The notes under the pieces were generated by a model that was not told the origin of the DNA, ran no database searches, and saw only the letters and a program-made list of their open reading frames with translations. The translations under genes were made by a program, and so were the position numbers. A stretch of DNA of 64,000 nucleotides, taken from positions 62,001 to 126,000 of the forward strand of contig NZ_BAYX01000013.1 of assembly GCF_000696095.1 (NCBI RefSeq). The letters are read 5' to 3'. This stretch comes from Rhizobium rhizogenes NBRC 13257. Lineage in GTDB: Bacteria; Pseudomonadota; Alphaproteobacteria; Rhizobiales; Rhizobiaceae. This document shows positions 15,852 to 25,196 of this stretch, one piece after another; position 1 is the first letter of the stretch, and each line of letters starts with the position of its first letter.

Positions 15852-18471
15852 TGTTTACGATCCTCTGTGGAACGACGATGATCTTCTTTGGCGCCTGACC
15901 ATTCAATGCGCTTGCTACGGCATCCAAGGCGAGTACGGCCTGCTGCACGGTATTCTGATCCGCATCGCGCGCAATTGTCAATTCGGCGCGCTTCTTGCCA
16001 TTGATCTGCACCGGATAGACGATCTCGTTCTCGACGACGAGTACGTCGTCATATTCAGGCCAGGCGCTCATGGCGACGAGATGCGTGTTGCCAAGCGCTG
16101 TCGAGCATTCTTCCGCCAGATGCGGCGTGATCGGCGCGACCAGCGCGATCAGGATTTCGACCGCCTCGCGAGCGGCGGAACGATAGCTGCTATCGGTTCC
16201 GCCGGCGGCAACCTTTGCCAACGGTGCGGCCAGCGCGTTGACGAATTCGTAGATGCGCGCGACCGCCTTGTTGAAGGCGAGCTTGTCGTAATCGGCCTGA
16301 ACGGCCTTCAGGGTGCGGTGGGCGATCTGGGAAATTGCCAGCGCCTCGCCTTCCTTAGCCGGAACGGAAGTAACGGCTTTCAGCTCGTCGGCGGCTTCGG
16401 ACACCAGGCGCCACATACGCTGCGTGAAGCGATGCGCGCCCTCGACGCCCGCCTCCGACCAGATTACGTCACGGTCGGGTGGCGAATCGGAGAGCACGAA
16501 GAAGCGGGCGGTATCGGCGCCGTAGGAGGCGATGATATCGTCCGGGTCGACGACGTTCTTCTTCGACTTCGACATCTTCTCGATGGCGCCGATGGCAATG
16601 TCCTCGCCAGTCGACAGCAGGGTCGCGCGGCGCTGGCCGTCGGTTTCCTCGATGCGAATATCGGCCGGCGACACCCATTCGCGCGTCAGGCCATTGCCGC
16701 GGCTATAGGTCTCGTGAACCACCATGCCCTGCGTAAACAGGCCCTTGAAGGGCTCCCTGGCGTCGACATGGCCTGTCTCGCGCATGGCGCGGGTAAAGAA
16801 ACGCGAATAGAGCAGATGCAGGATCGCATGCTCGATACCGCCGATGTACTGATCGACCGGTAGCCAATGATCGGCGGCGGCCTTGTCGGTCGGCTCGTCG
16901 GCCCAGGGGGCCGTGAAGCGGGTGTAGTACCAGCTCGAATCGACGAAGGTGTCCATGGTGTCGGTTTCGCGGCGCGCATCCTTGCCGCATTGCGGGCAGG
17001 CGACATGTCGCCAGGTCGGATGGCGGTCGAGCGGATTGCCCGGCAGGTCGAAGGTGACATCATCCGGCAGCTTGACCGGCAGATCCTCTTTCGGCACCGG
17101 CAAGACGCCGCAATCGTCGCAATGGATGACCGGGATCGGGCAGCCCCAATAGCGCTGGCGAGAAATGCCCCAGTCGCGCAGGCGGAAATTCACCTTGCGT
17201 TCGGCCTGCGGCACATTGCCGAGGCTTACCGCCGACAGTTTCGTTGCCACCGTCTCAAATGCTTCTTCCGGGCTCATGCCGTCGAGGAAGCGCGAATTGA
17301 TCATCACGCCGTCGCCGTCATAGGCGACATCGCCGATGGCAAAGCTTGCGGCGTCGCCGTCTCTGGGCATAACGACGGGAATGACCGGCAGGTCATATTT
17401 GCGGGCGAAATCCAGGTCGCGCTGGTCGCCGGAAGGGCAGCCGAAGATGGCGCCCGTGCCGTAGTCCATCAGTACGAAGTTGGCGACATAGACCGGCAGT
17501 TCCCAGGACGGGTCGAGCGGATGGCGGACGCGGATACCCGTGTCCATGCCCTTCTTCTCGGCGGTCTCCAATGCGGCGAGCGAGGTGCCTGCGCGGCGGC
17601 ATTCCTCGCAGAAGGCGTCGATCTCAGGATTGAGCGCCGAGGCTTCCCTGGCCAGCGGATGGTCCGCCGAAATCGCCAGGAAGGAGGCGCCGAACAGCGT
17701 GTCCGGGCGCGTCGTATAGACGGCAATCTCGCGGTCGGCATTTGGCGAGGTCTCGGGCACGATCTCCCAGCGGATCGTCAGCCCCTCGGAGCGGCCGATC
17801 CAGTTCTTCTGCATCAGCCGCACTTTTTCGGGCCAATGGTCGAGCGTATCCAGCGCGTCCAGCAGTTCCTGGCTGAAATCGGTGATCTTGAAGAACCACT
17901 GCGTCAACTCGCGCTGCTCGACCAATGCACCGGAGCGCCAGCCGCGGCCGTCGATGACCTGCTCGTTGGCAAGCACGGTGTTGTCGACCGGATCCCAGTT
18001 GACCTTGGACTTCTTGCGATAGATCAGGCCCTTCTGCATCATGTCGATGAAGAGCATCTGCTGTCGATGATAATATTCGACGTCGCATGTGGCGAATTCG
18101 CGGCTCCAGTCCAGCGACAGGCCCATGGCCTTCAGCTGCGCCTTCATCGAGGCGATGTTCTGGTAGGTCCACTCCTTCGGATGCACCTTGTTGTCGCGCG
18201 CGGCGTTTTCCGCCGGCATGCCGAAGGCGTCCCAGCCCATCGGGTGCAGGACATTGTAGCCGCGGGCGCGCTTGTAGCGGGCGACGACATCGCCCATGGC
18301 GTAGTTGCGCACATGGCCCATATGGATGCGGCCCGATGGATAGGGGAACATCTCTAGGACGTAATATTTCTCGCGCGGATCGGCGTTGTCGGTGAGAAAG
18401 ACGTTCTCATCGTTCCATTTCTGCTGCCAGCGGGGTTCGGCATCGCGCGGGTTATAACGTTCGGTAGCCAT
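15841..18471 (-). CDS. leuS: Leucyl-tRNA synthetase
   Basis: An 876-aa class I aminoacyl-tRNA synthetase. The HIGH motif is within PYPSGRIHMGHVRNY near residue 45 and the KMSKS loop is EKMSKSKKNV near residue 625. A CP1 editing domain lies between, together with cysteine pairs (CDDCG, CPQCG) forming a zinc-type insertion. The C-terminal anticodon-binding and LeuRS-specific domains are complete, and the length is usual. It is the first gene of the minus-strand operon and diverges from yggS. The 200-bp divergent gap (18472-18671) shows no leader or attenuator I could identify. Confidence 0.96.
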   Translation of the reverse strand: MATERYNPRDAEPRWQQKWNDENVFLTDNADPREKYYVLEMFPYPSGRIHMGHVRNYAMGDVVARYKRARGYNVLHPMGWDAFGMPAENAARDNKVHPKEWTYQNIASMKAQLKAMGLSLDWSREFATCDVEYYHRQQMLFIDMMQKGLIYRKKSKVNWDPVDNTVLANEQVIDGRGWRSGALVEQRELTQWFFKITDFSQELLDALDTLDHWPEKVRLMQKNWIGRSEGLTIRWEIVPETSPNADREIAVYTTRPDTLFGASFLAISADHPLAREASALNPEIDAFCEECRRAGTSLAALETAEKKGMDTGIRVRHPLDPSWELPVYVANFVLMDYGTGAIFGCPSGDQRDLDFARKYDLPVIPVVMPRDGDAASFAIGDVAYDGDGVMINSRFLDGMSPEEAFETVATKLSAVSLGNVPQAERKVNFRLRDWGISRQRYWGCPIPVIHCDDCGVLPVPKEDLPVKLPDDVTFDLPGNPLDRHPTWRHVACPQCGKDARRETDTMDTFVDSSWYYTRFTAPWADEPTDKAAADHWLPVDQYIGGIEHAILHLLYSRFFTRAMRETGHVDAREPFKGLFTQGMVVHETYSRGNGLTREWVSPADIRIEETDGQRRATLLSTGEDIAIGAIEKMSKSKKNVVDPDDIIASYGADTARFFVLSDSPPDRDVIWSEAGVEGAHRFTQRMWRLVSEAADELKAVTSVPAKEGEALAISQIAHRTLKAVQADYDKLAFNKAVARIYEFVNALAAPLAKVAAGGTDSSYRSAAREAVEILIALVAPITPHLAEECSTALGNTHLVAMSAWPEYDDVLVVENEIVYPVQINGKKRAELTIARDADQNTVQQAVLALDAVASALNGQAPKKIIVVPQRIVNIVV

Positions 18472-18671
18472 CTGTTCTTGTATTCCGGAAAATCATGGGG
18501 AGTTGGCCGTGACCTTCATCACGAAACCAACCAAGCGTCAAGTTTAGCAGGCACGGCAAGTGCTTTATCTTGCAATGCAAAGCCCGATTCTGCGGCATTC
18601 ACCCTTGGCAAAGGCCGCTTGCCTCATTACTGCAAAGTCTCGGGAATAGGCAGATATATCGAGGCGAAAAG

Positions 18672-19331
18672 ATGGAACTTCAAGAGCGGTTGAACGAGGT
18701 TCGTTCCCATATCGCGGTGGCGGAACGTCAGGCCGGCCGGCCCGGTGGCGCCGTGCAGCTCGTTGCCGTCTCCAAGACCTTCGATGCCGACGCGATCCGC
18801 CCGGCGATCTCGGCTGGCCAGCGCGTGTTCGGCGAAAACCGCGTGCAGGAAAGCCAGGGCAAATGGCCGGATCTGAAAGCCGAGACGCCCGACATCGAGC
18901 TGCATCTGATCGGGCCGCTGCAATCGAACAAGGCGGCTGACGCCGTGGCGCTGTTCGACGTCATCGAGACGGTCGACCGGGAAAAGATCGCGCGTGCGCT
19001 CGCCGATGAAATCAAGCGGCAGGGCAAGGCGATCAGGCTTTACGTGCAGGTCAATACCGGCCTGGAGCCGCAGAAGGCCGGGATTGCACCCGACGATACC
19101 GTCGCCTTTGTCGATCTCTGCCGTAACGAGCTTTGGCTTTCGATTGAGGGCTTGATGTGCATTCCGCCAGCGGACGAGAATCCGGGGCCGCATTTCGCGC
19201 TCCTGGCCAAACTGGCGAGAAAGGCCGGCGTAGACAAGCTCTCGATGGGCATGTCGAGTGATTATGAGATCGCGGTTGCCTTCGGCGCTACGAGTGTCCG
19301 TGTCGGTTCGGCGATTTTCGGGGCGCGATAG
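18672..19331 (+). CDS. YggS-family pyridoxal-phosphate homeostasis protein
   Basis: A 219-aa PLP-binding protein of the YggS/PROSC family, a single TIM barrel related to alanine racemase. It controls PLP supply but has no known catalytic reaction. The PLP lysine is K35 in LVAVSKTF. The conserved HLIGPLQSNKA and the ending MGMSSDYEIAV are present. The ATG at 18672 was chosen by homology of the start (MELQERL); an upstream in-frame start at 18570 adds unrelated residues. It diverges from leuS and converges on trcR, with a shared terminator between. Confidence 0.93.
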   Translation: MELQERLNEVRSHIAVAERQAGRPGGAVQLVAVSKTFDADAIRPAISAGQRVFGENRVQESQGKWPDLKAETPDIELHLIGPLQSNKAADAVALFDVIETVDREKIARALADEIKRQGKAIRLYVQVNTGLEPQKAGIAPDDTVAFVDLCRNELWLSIEGLMCIPPADENPGPHFALLAKLARKAGVDKLSMGMSSDYEIAVAFGATSVRVGSAIFGAR

Positions 19332-19352
19332 TTTCGTGACACCTCAAAAAAT

Positions 19353-19380
19353 AAAGCCCCGGTCGGGAGACCAGGGCTTT
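19353..19380. terminator. Bidirectional terminator between yggS and trcR
   Basis: A stem AAAGCCC-C-GGTC / GACC-A-GGGCTTT with the loop GGGA. On the minus strand it is followed by ATTTTTTG, so it should work best for trcR. Confidence 0.8.
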
Positions 19381-19403
19381 GAAAACAGGCGATCGATCGC
19401 GTC

Positions 19404-20108
19404 TCAGTACTGATCGTCATCATCATCAGGCGTGGTGGACTTCAGCGACTTCAGCTTGGCGAAGACGGCATCGGCGTCGATTTCCTTTTCCTTGGGCTCG
19501 TCGCGCTCATAGCTGAAGCCGAGCTTCTCGGTTTCCTGCGCCGGCTGCAACGTTGCGCCAAGTTCGGCAGCGGTCGGCAGCGGACGGCCCTTGGCGGCCT
19601 TTTCGACTTCCATATCGAGATCGATCTGGCTGCAGAGGCCGAGCGTTACCGGGTCCATCGGTGCCAGATTCGTCGAGTTCCAGTGGGTGCGGTCACGGAT
19701 CTGCTCGATGGTCGACTTGGTGGTGCCGACCAGACGGGAAATCTGCGCGTCCTTCAGTTCCGGATGGTTGCGTACCAGCCAGAGAATGGCGTTCGGGCGA
19801 TCCTGGCGCTTGGAAACCGGCGTGTAGCGCGGGCCACGACGCTTGGATTCCGGCACGCGGACCTTCGGCTCGGAAATCTTCAGCTTATGGTTCGGATTGC
19901 CTTCGGCACGGGCGATTTCGTCACGCGACAGCTGGCCGGTGGCGATCGGGTCGAGGCCCTTGATGCCCTGGGCGGCTTCGCCATCGGCAATGGCCTTAAC
20001 TTCGAGCGGATGCAGCTTGCAGAATTGCGCGATCTGGTCGAATGACAAGGCTGTATTGTCCACAAGCCAGATGGCCGTTGCCTTCGGCATGAGCAATTGT
20101 TGAGCCAT
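19404..20108 (-). CDS. DUF1013 family cell-cycle transcriptional regulator (TrcR type)
   Basis: A 234-aa protein of the alphaproteobacterial DUF1013 family, currently named TrcR in public annotation. I see two helix-turn-helix-like segments: residues about 15-40 (NTALSFDQIAQFCKLHPLEV) and about 105-135 (HPELKDAQISRLVGTTKST). The C-terminus is acidic (PDDDDDQY). It is monocistronic and divergent from acs, and its gap (20109-20330) must hold both promoters. The family name is from general knowledge; the regulatory targets cannot be read from the sequence. Confidence 0.82.
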   Translation of the reverse strand: MAQQLLMPKATAIWLVDNTALSFDQIAQFCKLHPLEVKAIADGEAAQGIKGLDPIATGQLSRDEIARAEGNPNHKLKISEPKVRVPESKRRGPRYTPVSKRQDRPNAILWLVRNHPELKDAQISRLVGTTKSTIEQIRDRTHWNSTNLAPMDPVTLGLCSQIDLDMEVEKAAKGRPLPTAAELGATLQPAQETEKLGFSYERDEPKEKEIDADAVFAKLKSLKSTTPDDDDDQY

Positions 20109-20330
20109 AGATATAGTCCTTCTGTCAGTCCGCGCCGGTGTCGCGGTCCGGGGTGTAACACCTTATTGTCCGGGAAATATGGCCCTATATAACCGCAGCG
20201 TTGGGGAATTGCAATTCTTTGCACCTGATTTGATCTTTGTCTAATTGCCGCCGCCACTTGACCTGCTATTGATTGCGCAAATTAGTGCCCATAATCTCGA
20301 CTGAGGGCGCCATGATTTGAGGAGGACACC

Positions 20331-22289
20331 ATGTCGGAAAAGATTCATCCGGTGACGAAACCGGTCAAGGCGCGAGCGTTGATCGACCAGGCGAAATATC
20401 AGAAATGGTACAGGCAGAGCGTCGAGGATCCCGACAAGTTCTGGGGTAAGCATGGCCAGCGCATCGACTGGTTCAAACCCTACACCAAGGTCAAAAATAC
20501 GTCGTTTACCGGCAAGGTCTCGATCAAATGGTTCGAGGATGGGCTGACCAACGTTTCCTATAATTGCATCGACCGTCACCTGAAGAAGCACGGCGATCGC
20601 GTCGCCTTTATCTGGGAAGGCGACAACCCTTATATCGACAAGAAGGTCACCTATAACGAGCTCTACGAGCATGTTTGCCGGCTGGCGAACGTCTTGAAGA
20701 AGCACGGCGTCAAGAAGGGCGACCGCGTCACCATCTATATGCCGATGATCCCGGAAGCCGCCTATGCGATGCTCGCCTGCGCCCGCATTGGTGCTGTGCA
20801 TTCCGTCGTCTTCGGCGGTTTCTCACCGGAAGCGCTGGGTGGCCGCATCGTCGATTGCCAGTCGACCTTCGTCATCACTTGTGACGAGGGCTTGCGCGGC
20901 GGCAAGCCGATTCCGCTCAAGGAAAACACCGATACGGCGATCCATATCGCCGCCAAGCAATTTGTCACCGTCGAGAAGGTTCTGGTCGTGCGTCGCACCG
21001 GCGGCAAAACCGGCTGGGCGCCCGGTCGCGACCTCTGGTATCACGAGGAAACTGCCAAGGTGAAGGCGGATTGTCCGCCGGCGAAGATGAAGGCGGAAGA
21101 TCCCCTCTTCATCCTCTATACGTCAGGTTCGACCGGCAAGCCGAAGGGTGTGCTGCACACCACAGGCGGCTATCTCGTCTATGCGGCGATGACGCATGAA
21201 TATACCTTCGACTATCACCCCGGCGATATCTACTGGTGCACCGCCGATGTCGGCTGGGTCACCGGCCATTCCTATATCGTCTATGGTCCGCTGGCGAATG
21301 CCGCGACCTCGCTGATGTTTGAGGGCGTGCCGAATTATCCCGATCAGGGCCGTTTCTGGGACATCATCGACAAGCACAAGGTCAATATCTTCTATACGGC
21401 GCCGACGGCGATCCGCTCGCTGATGGGTGCGGGCGATCATTTCGTCAAGCGTTCGTCGCGCTTCAGCCTGCGCCTCCTCGGCACGGTCGGCGAGCCGATC
21501 AATCCGGAAGCCTGGGAATGGTACTATAAGGTGGTCGGCGACAGCCGCAGCCCGATCGTCGACACCTGGTGGCAGACGGAAACCGGCGGCCACATGATCA
21601 CGCCGCTTCCGGGCGCGACGGACCTGAAGCCCGGTTCCGCCACCCTGCCCTTCTTCGGTGTCCAGCCGGAGCTGGTCGATAGCGAAGGCAAAGTGCTGGA
21701 AGGTGCTGCCGACGGCAATCTCGTCATCGCCGACAGCTGGCCCGGCCAGATGCGCACGGTCTATGGCGATCACGAGCGTTTCATCCAGACCTATTTTTCC
21801 ACCTACAAAGGCAAGTACTTCACCGGCGACGGCTGCCGCCGCGACGAGGATGGCTATTACTGGATCACCGGCCGCGTCGACGACGTCCTCAACGTCTCCG
21901 GCCACCGTCTCGGCACGGCCGAGGTCGAATCGGCGCTGGTCTCGCACAAGCATGTTTCAGAGGCGGCCGTTGTCGGCTATCCGCATTCGATCAAGGGCCA
22001 GGGCATCTATTGCTACGTGACGCTGATGGTCGGACAGGAGGGCTCGGACGCGTTGCGGCAGGAGCTGGTGAAACATGTTCGCGCCGAAATCGGCCCGATC
22101 GCTTCGCCCGACAAGATCCAGTTCACCCCCGGCCTGCCGAAAACCCGCTCCGGCAAGATCATGCGCCGCATCCTGCGTAAGATCGCCGAAGACGATTTCG
22201 GCGCGCTTGGCGATACCTCGACGCTGGCCGATCCGGCTGTCGTTGATGATCTGATTGCCAATAGGCAGAACAAGGCGGATGCGGCTTGA
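20331..22289 (+). CDS. acs: Acetyl-CoA synthetase
   Basis: A 652-aa AMP-forming ligase (acetate + ATP + CoA to acetyl-CoA) of the ANL superfamily. The AMP-binding P-loop-like motif YTSGSTGKPKG is near residue 264, the WWQTETGG core motif is near residue 413, and the C-terminal KTRSGKIMRRILRK includes the catalytic lysine that is the usual acetylation-control site. A strong AGGAGG site precedes the ATG by six bases. It is the usual length for Acs and is monocistronic. Confidence 0.96.
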   Translation: MSEKIHPVTKPVKARALIDQAKYQKWYRQSVEDPDKFWGKHGQRIDWFKPYTKVKNTSFTGKVSIKWFEDGLTNVSYNCIDRHLKKHGDRVAFIWEGDNPYIDKKVTYNELYEHVCRLANVLKKHGVKKGDRVTIYMPMIPEAAYAMLACARIGAVHSVVFGGFSPEALGGRIVDCQSTFVITCDEGLRGGKPIPLKENTDTAIHIAAKQFVTVEKVLVVRRTGGKTGWAPGRDLWYHEETAKVKADCPPAKMKAEDPLFILYTSGSTGKPKGVLHTTGGYLVYAAMTHEYTFDYHPGDIYWCTADVGWVTGHSYIVYGPLANAATSLMFEGVPNYPDQGRFWDIIDKHKVNIFYTAPTAIRSLMGAGDHFVKRSSRFSLRLLGTVGEPINPEAWEWYYKVVGDSRSPIVDTWWQTETGGHMITPLPGATDLKPGSATLPFFGVQPELVDSEGKVLEGAADGNLVIADSWPGQMRTVYGDHERFIQTYFSTYKGKYFTGDGCRRDEDGYYWITGRVDDVLNVSGHRLGTAEVESALVSHKHVSEAAVVGYPHSIKGQGIYCYVTLMVGQEGSDALRQELVKHVRAEIGPIASPDKIQFTPGLPKTRSGKIMRRILRKIAEDDFGALGDTSTLADPAVVDDLIANRQNKADAA

Positions 22290-22313
22290 TTTTGGGACGC
22301 ATATTGGAGGTTT

Positions 22314-22338
22314 TATCTCGCCCGTCCCGGGCGAGATA
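22314..22338. terminator. Hairpin after acs
   Basis: A perfect 11-bp inverted repeat TATCTCGCCCG / CGGGCGAGATA with the loop TCC. There is no clear U-tract on either side, so termination may be partial. It lies between convergent acs and sdhAF4. Confidence 0.55.
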
Positions 22339-22385
22339 GGCTCTGCATCCGCTACGCCGAGCAAAACGGTCCGCACAGCGACTAA

Positions 22386-22604
22386 TCAAAAATCGATCGT
22401 CCGTCCGTTGATTTCCCAATCGCCGAAGCGTGAGGGGTCTGCGCCGCCACGGCCGCCGATTTCGGGGGGGAGGCCGGTCTGCGCCTGCGCCTTGCGGCGT
22501 TCCTCGGCTTCGGCAAGTGCGCGCTTGGCGGCTGGCGAGAGCGGTTTGCGGGGCGCTTCGCCGGCTTCGATGTCGGTTTTATTGTCGTTATCTGCTGTCT
22601 GCAT
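22386..22604 (-). CDS. Succinate dehydrogenase assembly factor 4 (DUF1674)
   Basis: A 72-aa soluble protein of the DUF1674/SdhAF4 family. Members bind flavinated SdhA and protect it before succinate dehydrogenase assembly. The family signature is the C-terminal GGRGGADPSRFGDWEINGRTIDF-type ending (residues about 50-72), preceded by a charged helix rich in Ala, Glu and Arg. The first ATG of the frame (22604) has no competing start nearby. It diverges from htpX with a gap of about 110 bp. Confidence 0.85.
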   Translation of the reverse strand: MQTADNDNKTDIEAGEAPRKPLSPAAKRALAEAEERRKAQAQTGLPPEIGGRGGADPSRFGDWEINGRTIDF

Positions 22605-22712
22605 GGCTTGCTGCGGCCTGGAACTGTTGAAATAGCCGGGTGAATAGCCAAATCATAGTGCGTCCGGCCGCAAAGAGAAAGGTTCGGACTGCCGATCGTG
22701 CTGGAGACCCGA

Positions 22713-23699
22713 ATGAATCTCATGCGTACTGCCATGCTGCTCGCCTTCATGACCGCCCTGTTTATGGGCGTCGGCTATCTGATCGGTGGGCAATCCGGCA
22801 TGATGATCGCGTTTGTCGCTGCCGCTGGCATGAACTTCTTTTCCTACTGGAATTCCGACCGCATGGTGCTGTCCACCTATGGTGCGCAGGAGGTGGATGA
22901 GCGCAGTGCGCCGGAATTCTATGGCATCGTTCGCGATCTGGCGCGCAATGCCGGCCTGCCGATGCCGAAGGTCTATCTCTACGATAATCCGCAGCCGAAC
23001 GCCTTTGCCACCGGCCGCAATCCGCAGAATGCCGCCGTAGCCGCCTCGACCGGCCTCCTGCATGCCCTGACGCCGCAGGAAGTGGCGGGTGTCATGGCGC
23101 ATGAGCTGGCGCATGTGCAGAACCGCGACACGCTGACCATGACGATCACGGCGACGCTTGCCGGCGCCATCTCCATGCTCGGCAATTTCGCCTTTTTTTT
23201 CGGCGGCCGCCGCGATAACAACAATCCGCTTGGCGCCATCGGCGTGCTTGCGGCGATGATCGTAGCACCTCTGGCCGCCATGCTGGTGCAGATGGCGATC
23301 AGCCGAACGCGCGAATATTCGGCCGACCGCCGTGGCGCGGAGATCTGCGGCGATCCGCTCTGGCTTGCCTCGGCGCTCGGCAAGATCGCCCGTGGTGCCG
23401 CGCATATCCCGAACGAGGAGGCCGAGGGACATCCGGCGACGGCTCATATGTTCATCATCAATCCGCTCTCCGGCGCGCGCATGGACAATCTGTTTTCCAC
23501 GCATCCGGACACGGAAAACCGCATCGCCGCGCTGCATGAGATGGCGCAGTATGGCGGCGGCACAGGCCCTCCCGTTGGCACGCCGACCCGCTCCGGCTCG
23601 ACGGGACCGGCCATGACTGCTAATCCGGAGCGCAAATCGCGCTCCGTTCCGAATACGGGTCGCGGTGGTTCGCAACCGCCGAAGGGACCTTGGTCTTGA
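22713..23699 (+). CDS. htpX: Membrane protease HtpX
   Basis: A 328-aa zinc-dependent M48 protease of the inner membrane that degrades misfolded membrane proteins. It has two N-terminal membrane helices (residues about 7-45). The zinc site HELAH is at residues 130-134, with the third ligand in TREYSADRRGA, and two more helices lie between them (LAGAISMLGNFAFFF and AMIVAPLAAMLVQMA). I chose the ATG at 22713, preceded by GGAG nine bases upstream, rather than the in-frame start at 22698. The C-terminal tail is Pro/Gly/Ser-rich. It overlaps the rsmB start by four bases. Confidence 0.94.
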   Translation: MNLMRTAMLLAFMTALFMGVGYLIGGQSGMMIAFVAAAGMNFFSYWNSDRMVLSTYGAQEVDERSAPEFYGIVRDLARNAGLPMPKVYLYDNPQPNAFATGRNPQNAAVAASTGLLHALTPQEVAGVMAHELAHVQNRDTLTMTITATLAGAISMLGNFAFFFGGRRDNNNPLGAIGVLAAMIVAPLAAMLVQMAISRTREYSADRRGAEICGDPLWLASALGKIARGAAHIPNEEAEGHPATAHMFIINPLSGARMDNLFSTHPDTENRIAALHEMAQYGGGTGPPVGTPTRSGSTGPAMTANPERKSRSVPNTGRGGSQPPKGPWS

Positions 23700-25105
23700 G
23701 TTCTGATAATAAAAACAAGCATTTCAATAAAGACGGAAAGCAAGCAGGAAACCGCTCCGGACAGGGCCGACCGCGTGATTCGGTTTCTTCCAAGCCCGGA
23801 TTTGCGGCGCGCGCCGCCGCGGCGAAGATCCTTTCGGCCGTCATCGACCGCAAGACGCCGCTCGACGGCATGCTGGATGCCGAAGGCGGCAATCCGGCCT
23901 ACAAGGCGCTTGGCGATAGTGATCGGGCGCTGGTGCGCGCTATTTTGAACTCGGCCTTACGGCATCTGCCGCGCATCGAGGCGGCGATCGCTTCGCTGCT
24001 GGATTCGCCGCTGCCGGAAGGTGCGCGCGCCCTGCATCATGTGCTGGTGGTCGGTGCGGCGCAGATGCTCTATCTCGACGTGCCGGATCACTCCGCCGTC
24101 GATATCGCCGTGGAACAGGCCAATCAGGATCCGCGCAATCGCCGTTTTGCCAAGCTGGTCAATGCCATTCTCCGGCGCATCGGCCGGGAGAAGCAGGACA
24201 TTCTCAGCCAGGGCGCCGATGTGCCGGCCATGCCCAAATGGTTCCTGACGCGTCTTGAGGCCGCCTATGGCAGGCAAGCGGCGCTGAAGATTTCGGATAC
24301 GCAGCTGGAGCCGGCCGCCATCGACGTCACGGTAAAATCCGACGCCGAGGGATGGGCGAAGCGCCTGAACGGCGTCGTCCTGCCGACCGGCGGCGTGCGG
24401 CTTGCCGCGTTTGAAGGCTCCATCCCGTCGCTGGACGGATTTGCGGATGGCGAATGGTGGGTGCAGGATGCTGCCGCCAGCATTCCGGCAAAGCTATTCG
24501 GCTCGCTTGCCGGTCAGCGGGTTGTCGATCTCTGTGCGGCGCCCGGCGGCAAGACGGCGCAGCTCATTCTTGCCGGCGGCAAGGTAACCGCCCTCGATCA
24601 ATCCGCCAATCGCCTGAAGCGGCTATCCGGCAATCTGGCGCGGCTCGGCCTCGAGGCGGAAACCGTCGTCGCCGACATGGCGAAGTTCCAGCCCGACGAT
24701 CTCTTTGATGCAGCCCTTCTCGATGCGCCGTGCTCGTCCACCGGCACGACACGCCGCCATCCCGATGTGCTCTGGACCAAGGGTCCGGAGGATATCGCCA
24801 AGCTTGCCGCTTTGCAGGAGCGTCTGCTTCGCCATGCTCTGACTCTGGTCAAGCCCGGCGGGCTCGTGGTCTTTTCCAATTGCTCGCTCGATCCCGAAGA
24901 GGGCGAGGATCTGGTCGCGCGCGTTTTGTCCGAAACGGACATGGCGGAGCGTGTGGCGATCAAGCCTGAGGACTGGCCGGGTCTCGAAGCGGCGATCTCT
25001 CCGCTCGGCGCCTTCCGTACCACGCCCGATATGCTGCCGCTCTCCGGCGGTTTTGCCTCCGGCCTCGATGGCTTCTTCGCCGTGGTGCTCCGTCGCACGC
25101 ATTAG
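23696..25105 (+). CDS. rsmB: 16S rRNA (cytosine967-C5)-methyltransferase RsmB
   Basis: A 469-aa SAM-dependent rRNA methyltransferase. An N-terminal NusB-like RNA-binding domain (residues about 25-150) precedes the catalytic domain with SAM motif CAAPGGKTAQL, the first cysteine motif DAPCSSTGTTRRHPD and the second SNCSLDPEEGED. I place the start at the TTG at 23696, which overlaps the htpX stop as TTGA and has AAGGGA eight bases upstream; another TTG at 23690 is too close to that site. The four-base overlap implies coupling to htpX. Confidence 0.92.
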   Translation: MSSDNKNKHFNKDGKQAGNRSGQGRPRDSVSSKPGFAARAAAAKILSAVIDRKTPLDGMLDAEGGNPAYKALGDSDRALVRAILNSALRHLPRIEAAIASLLDSPLPEGARALHHVLVVGAAQMLYLDVPDHSAVDIAVEQANQDPRNRRFAKLVNAILRRIGREKQDILSQGADVPAMPKWFLTRLEAAYGRQAALKISDTQLEPAAIDVTVKSDAEGWAKRLNGVVLPTGGVRLAAFEGSIPSLDGFADGEWWVQDAAASIPAKLFGSLAGQRVVDLCAAPGGKTAQLILAGGKVTALDQSANRLKRLSGNLARLGLEAETVVADMAKFQPDDLFDAALLDAPCSSTGTTRRHPDVLWTKGPEDIAKLAALQERLLRHALTLVKPGGLVVFSNCSLDPEEGEDLVARVLSETDMAERVAIKPEDWPGLEAAISPLGAFRTTPDMLPLSGGFASGLDGFFAVVLRRTH

Positions 25106-25141
25106 TGGCGGAGCTTGAGCGATTGCTCTCATATTGATGAA

Positions 25142-25165
25142 AAATCGGGCACAACGTCCCGATTT
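25142..25165 (+). terminator. Probable terminator of rsmB
   Basis: An eight-base-pair stem AAATCGGG / CCCGATTT with an 8-nt loop, 37 bp after the rsmB stop. No long U-tract follows. Confidence 0.5.
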
Positions 25166-25196
25166 GGCATATTCCTAACCTCTTCTTAACCACCGG

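Noticed and set aside
16867..18357. A 496-codon plus-strand frame opposite leuS
   Set aside because: Antisense to a complete leucyl-tRNA synthetase; composition effect only.
18472..18671. Possible leucine-responsive leader of leuS
   Set aside because: I found no short peptide with repeated leucine codons and no terminator/antiterminator pair in the divergent gap.
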